Assembly (NCBI RefSeq): GCF_041434935.1
Contig: NZ_CP107964.1
Location: forward strand, 8,167,001-8,231,000
Source of the DNA: Kitasatospora sp. NBC_00374
Lineage (GTDB): Bacteria > Actinomycetota > Actinomycetes > Streptomycetales > Streptomycetaceae
DNA length: 64,000 nt
Reading direction: 5' to 3'
The notes below the pieces were generated by a model that saw only the letters and a list, made by a program, of their open reading frames with translations, was not told the origin of the DNA and ran no database searches. The number at the start of each line of letters is the position of its first letter. Position 1 is the first letter of the stretch. Below, in pieces: positions 62,779 to 64,000 of the stretch. The position numbers were made by a program, and so were the translations under genes.

Positions 62779-63792
62779 ATGGACCAGGCCGTCACCGACA
62801 GAGGCACCTCGACGCAGGCACAGACCTCGACGCCCTACGTCTTCAGCGACTGGCAGCCATGGTACGTAGGGGTCGATCGCGCGGTGGGCACGGCCGATCT
62901 CGCGTTCGATGCCGTTCCGTCGGTGCTCACCGCGCCGGTCGCGCGAAAGCAGTACGTCAACGTGCTGCGCGTCGACCTGACGAACCAGAACGTCTCCTTC
63001 TGCACCACACCGAAGGGTGGGTCGTACCAGACGTGCGGAGACACGATCACCGGATTTCTGAGCAAGGAGACGGACGTGATGGTCGCGATCAACGCGAACT
63101 TCTCCTGGTACGACGACGATGTCGCCAACGGCAACTTCTCGCTGATGGGGCTCGCCATCTCGAAGGGAAGTGTCGTGTGCGATCCCACCCAGCCGGCGCC
63201 GCCGTTGATGCAGGGCGCCGACGTGCGAGACCAGAACGACGTCGGCGCGATGGCGATGATGATCTCGGAAGGCAACGCGGTGACCTTCCAGCTCGTCACG
63301 CAGGACAATCCGGCGGATCTGTCGAATGCCTACACGGCGATCGCGGGCAGCCCGCAGCCCGCTTCGGTCCAGAGTTCGGGCAATAGCTGGCCCCCTCAGG
63401 AGCAGGTGGAGGGACAGCCGATCCTTCTGGTCGACAACGGAGTCAACCAGGCGAGACCCGAGCAGTGTCCCGTCGAGGAGATCGCCGGGCGAACCGCGGT
63501 CGGCCTGAGCGCCGACAATCAGTACCTGTACCTGGTCACGCTCGACGGGTGCGAGAACGCCGCATGGCATTACGGAGGGGGCTACTACGACATCGCGCAG
63601 TGGCTGATCATCGCCGGCGCCTCCACGGGGCTCAATCTCGACGGCGGTGGCTCCACCGCGATGGCGTGCAGCGTCGTCGACGGCGGTCCGGTCCTGATGA
63701 ACATCCCATTCGGCAAGGAGACGCAGGGGACCGCGGGCACCCAGCGCGCCGTCGGGAGCTTCTTCGGCGTGGTCACGCAGCGGCTGTCGTAG
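62779..63792 (+). CDS. Phosphodiester glycosidase (NAGPA) family protein
   Basis: The 337-residue protein has the family hallmark GLNLDGGGSTAMAC near residue 290, preceded by ETDVMVAINANFSWYDD, SLMGLAISKGSVVCDP and GRTAVGLSADNQYLYLVTLD. Relatives remove N-acetylglucosamine from phosphodiesters or act on sugar-phosphate linkages. It has no signal peptide, unlike many secreted members, so it is likely cytoplasmic. GGGAGAG lies about six bases before the ATG. Its codon choice is slightly less GC-extreme than the genes before it (for example GAACCAGAACGTC, AATCAG). It lies 160 bases after the MFS gene on the same strand, so membership in the lanthipeptide cluster is plausible but not proven. Confidence 0.85.
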   Translation: MDQAVTDRGTSTQAQTSTPYVFSDWQPWYVGVDRAVGTADLAFDAVPSVLTAPVARKQYVNVLRVDLTNQNVSFCTTPKGGSYQTCGDTITGFLSKETDVMVAINANFSWYDDDVANGNFSLMGLAISKGSVVCDPTQPAPPLMQGADVRDQNDVGAMAMMISEGNAVTFQLVTQDNPADLSNAYTAIAGSPQPASVQSSGNSWPPQEQVEGQPILLVDNGVNQARPEQCPVEEIAGRTAVGLSADNQYLYLVTLDGCENAAWHYGGGYYDIAQWLIIAGASTGLNLDGGGSTAMACSVVDGGPVLMNIPFGKETQGTAGTQRAVGSFFGVVTQRLS

Positions 63793-64000
63793 TCGGGTCG
63801 AGCGATCGAGCTCGGAGGCCGGGCGATCAGGACCGGGGACCCGGGGAGGGCCCGGGGTTCCTGGGTGAAAGCCGGTCAGAATCGGCAAGTACGTTGAGTG
63901 ATCGGCCCGTTACTGCTTACGGTGGTGGGTGTCGCTCACGCGGGAGCAGGGACATCCCCTGGTGCCGGGAGCCGGTGGAGCGGCGGCCATGGCAGCGGAG
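63793..64000. other. Right edge of the window, no gene assigned
   Basis: About 200 bases. A GTG-initiated frame near 63920-63930 runs off the edge, too short to judge. Confidence 0.3.

Noticed and set aside
1..64000. CRISPR arrays, rRNA and tRNA genes
   Set aside because: No regularly spaced direct repeats, no rRNA-like conserved stretch and no tRNA cloverleaf with a TTCRA loop were noticed on either strand.

Overview
The window is high-GC DNA with strong G/C preference at third codon positions, frequent GTG starts and GGAGG-type ribosome binding sites. The gene families (LpqY/SugABC-like transporter, ECF sigma factor, GH85, PadR/TetR/HxlR/Lrp regulators, class III lanthipeptide synthetase) point to a filamentous actinomycete, Streptomyces or Kitasatospora. 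No rRNA, tRNA, CRISPR array or origin was seen. Many decayed genes (IS5-type transposase, FabV, an SDR, a SnoaL-like protein, a YciI-like protein, a glycosidase tail, a scrambled NmrA) suggest an accessory region such as a chromosome arm.

Layout. 1-6.6 kb: a glycan-use locus with a solute-binding lipoprotein, two permeases and a GH5-like glycosidase on the minus strand, divergent from a secreted GH85 endo-beta-N-acetylglucosaminidase. A near-palindromic LacI-type operator sits on each side of the divergent region. 6.7-11.2 kb: an orphan 14-blade WD40 protein, an Lrp/AsnC regulator and a methyltransferase. 11.4-15.7 kb: a complete ABC sugar importer (LpqY/SugA/SugB/SugC type) in one tight operon. 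15.8-22.9 kb: a 2-hydroxyacid dehydrogenase, an HD-domain protein, hypothetical genes, a transposase remnant, acylphosphatase and a secreted multi-domain carbohydrate-binding protein. 23-26.9 kb: an ECF sigma factor, a CAP-domain membrane protein and small hypotheticals. 27-30 kb: glycosidase and FabV remnants around an MGT-type glycosyltransferase. 30-47 kb: a lipoprotein, a DUF899 protein, several regulator/enzyme pairs (LysR with NmrA and darcynin; PadR with a membrane protein; TetR with SnoaL), VOC protein, RIO-type kinase, ZapE-like ATPase, cupin and an apparently frameshifted DUF4232-like lipoprotein. 47.4-51.5 kb: a 1364-residue orphan protein. 51.9-57.2 kb: a second MGT glycosyltransferase, decayed SnoaL and NmrA genes, TetR, an HxlR/hydrolase pair and Ohr.

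57.7-63.8 kb: the most interesting part, a compact class III lanthipeptide cluster. It has two near-identical 39-residue precursors, a LanKC synthetase, a LanD-type cysteine decarboxylase and an MFS exporter, with overlapping genes from LanKC to MFS. A phosphodiester-glycosidase (NAGPA) family gene follows on the same strand. The expected product is a pair of small peptides with labionin or AviCys/avionin-type C-terminal rings. The glycosidase partner and the absence of lipid-chain genes inside the window make it unlike the lipolanthine pattern I know.
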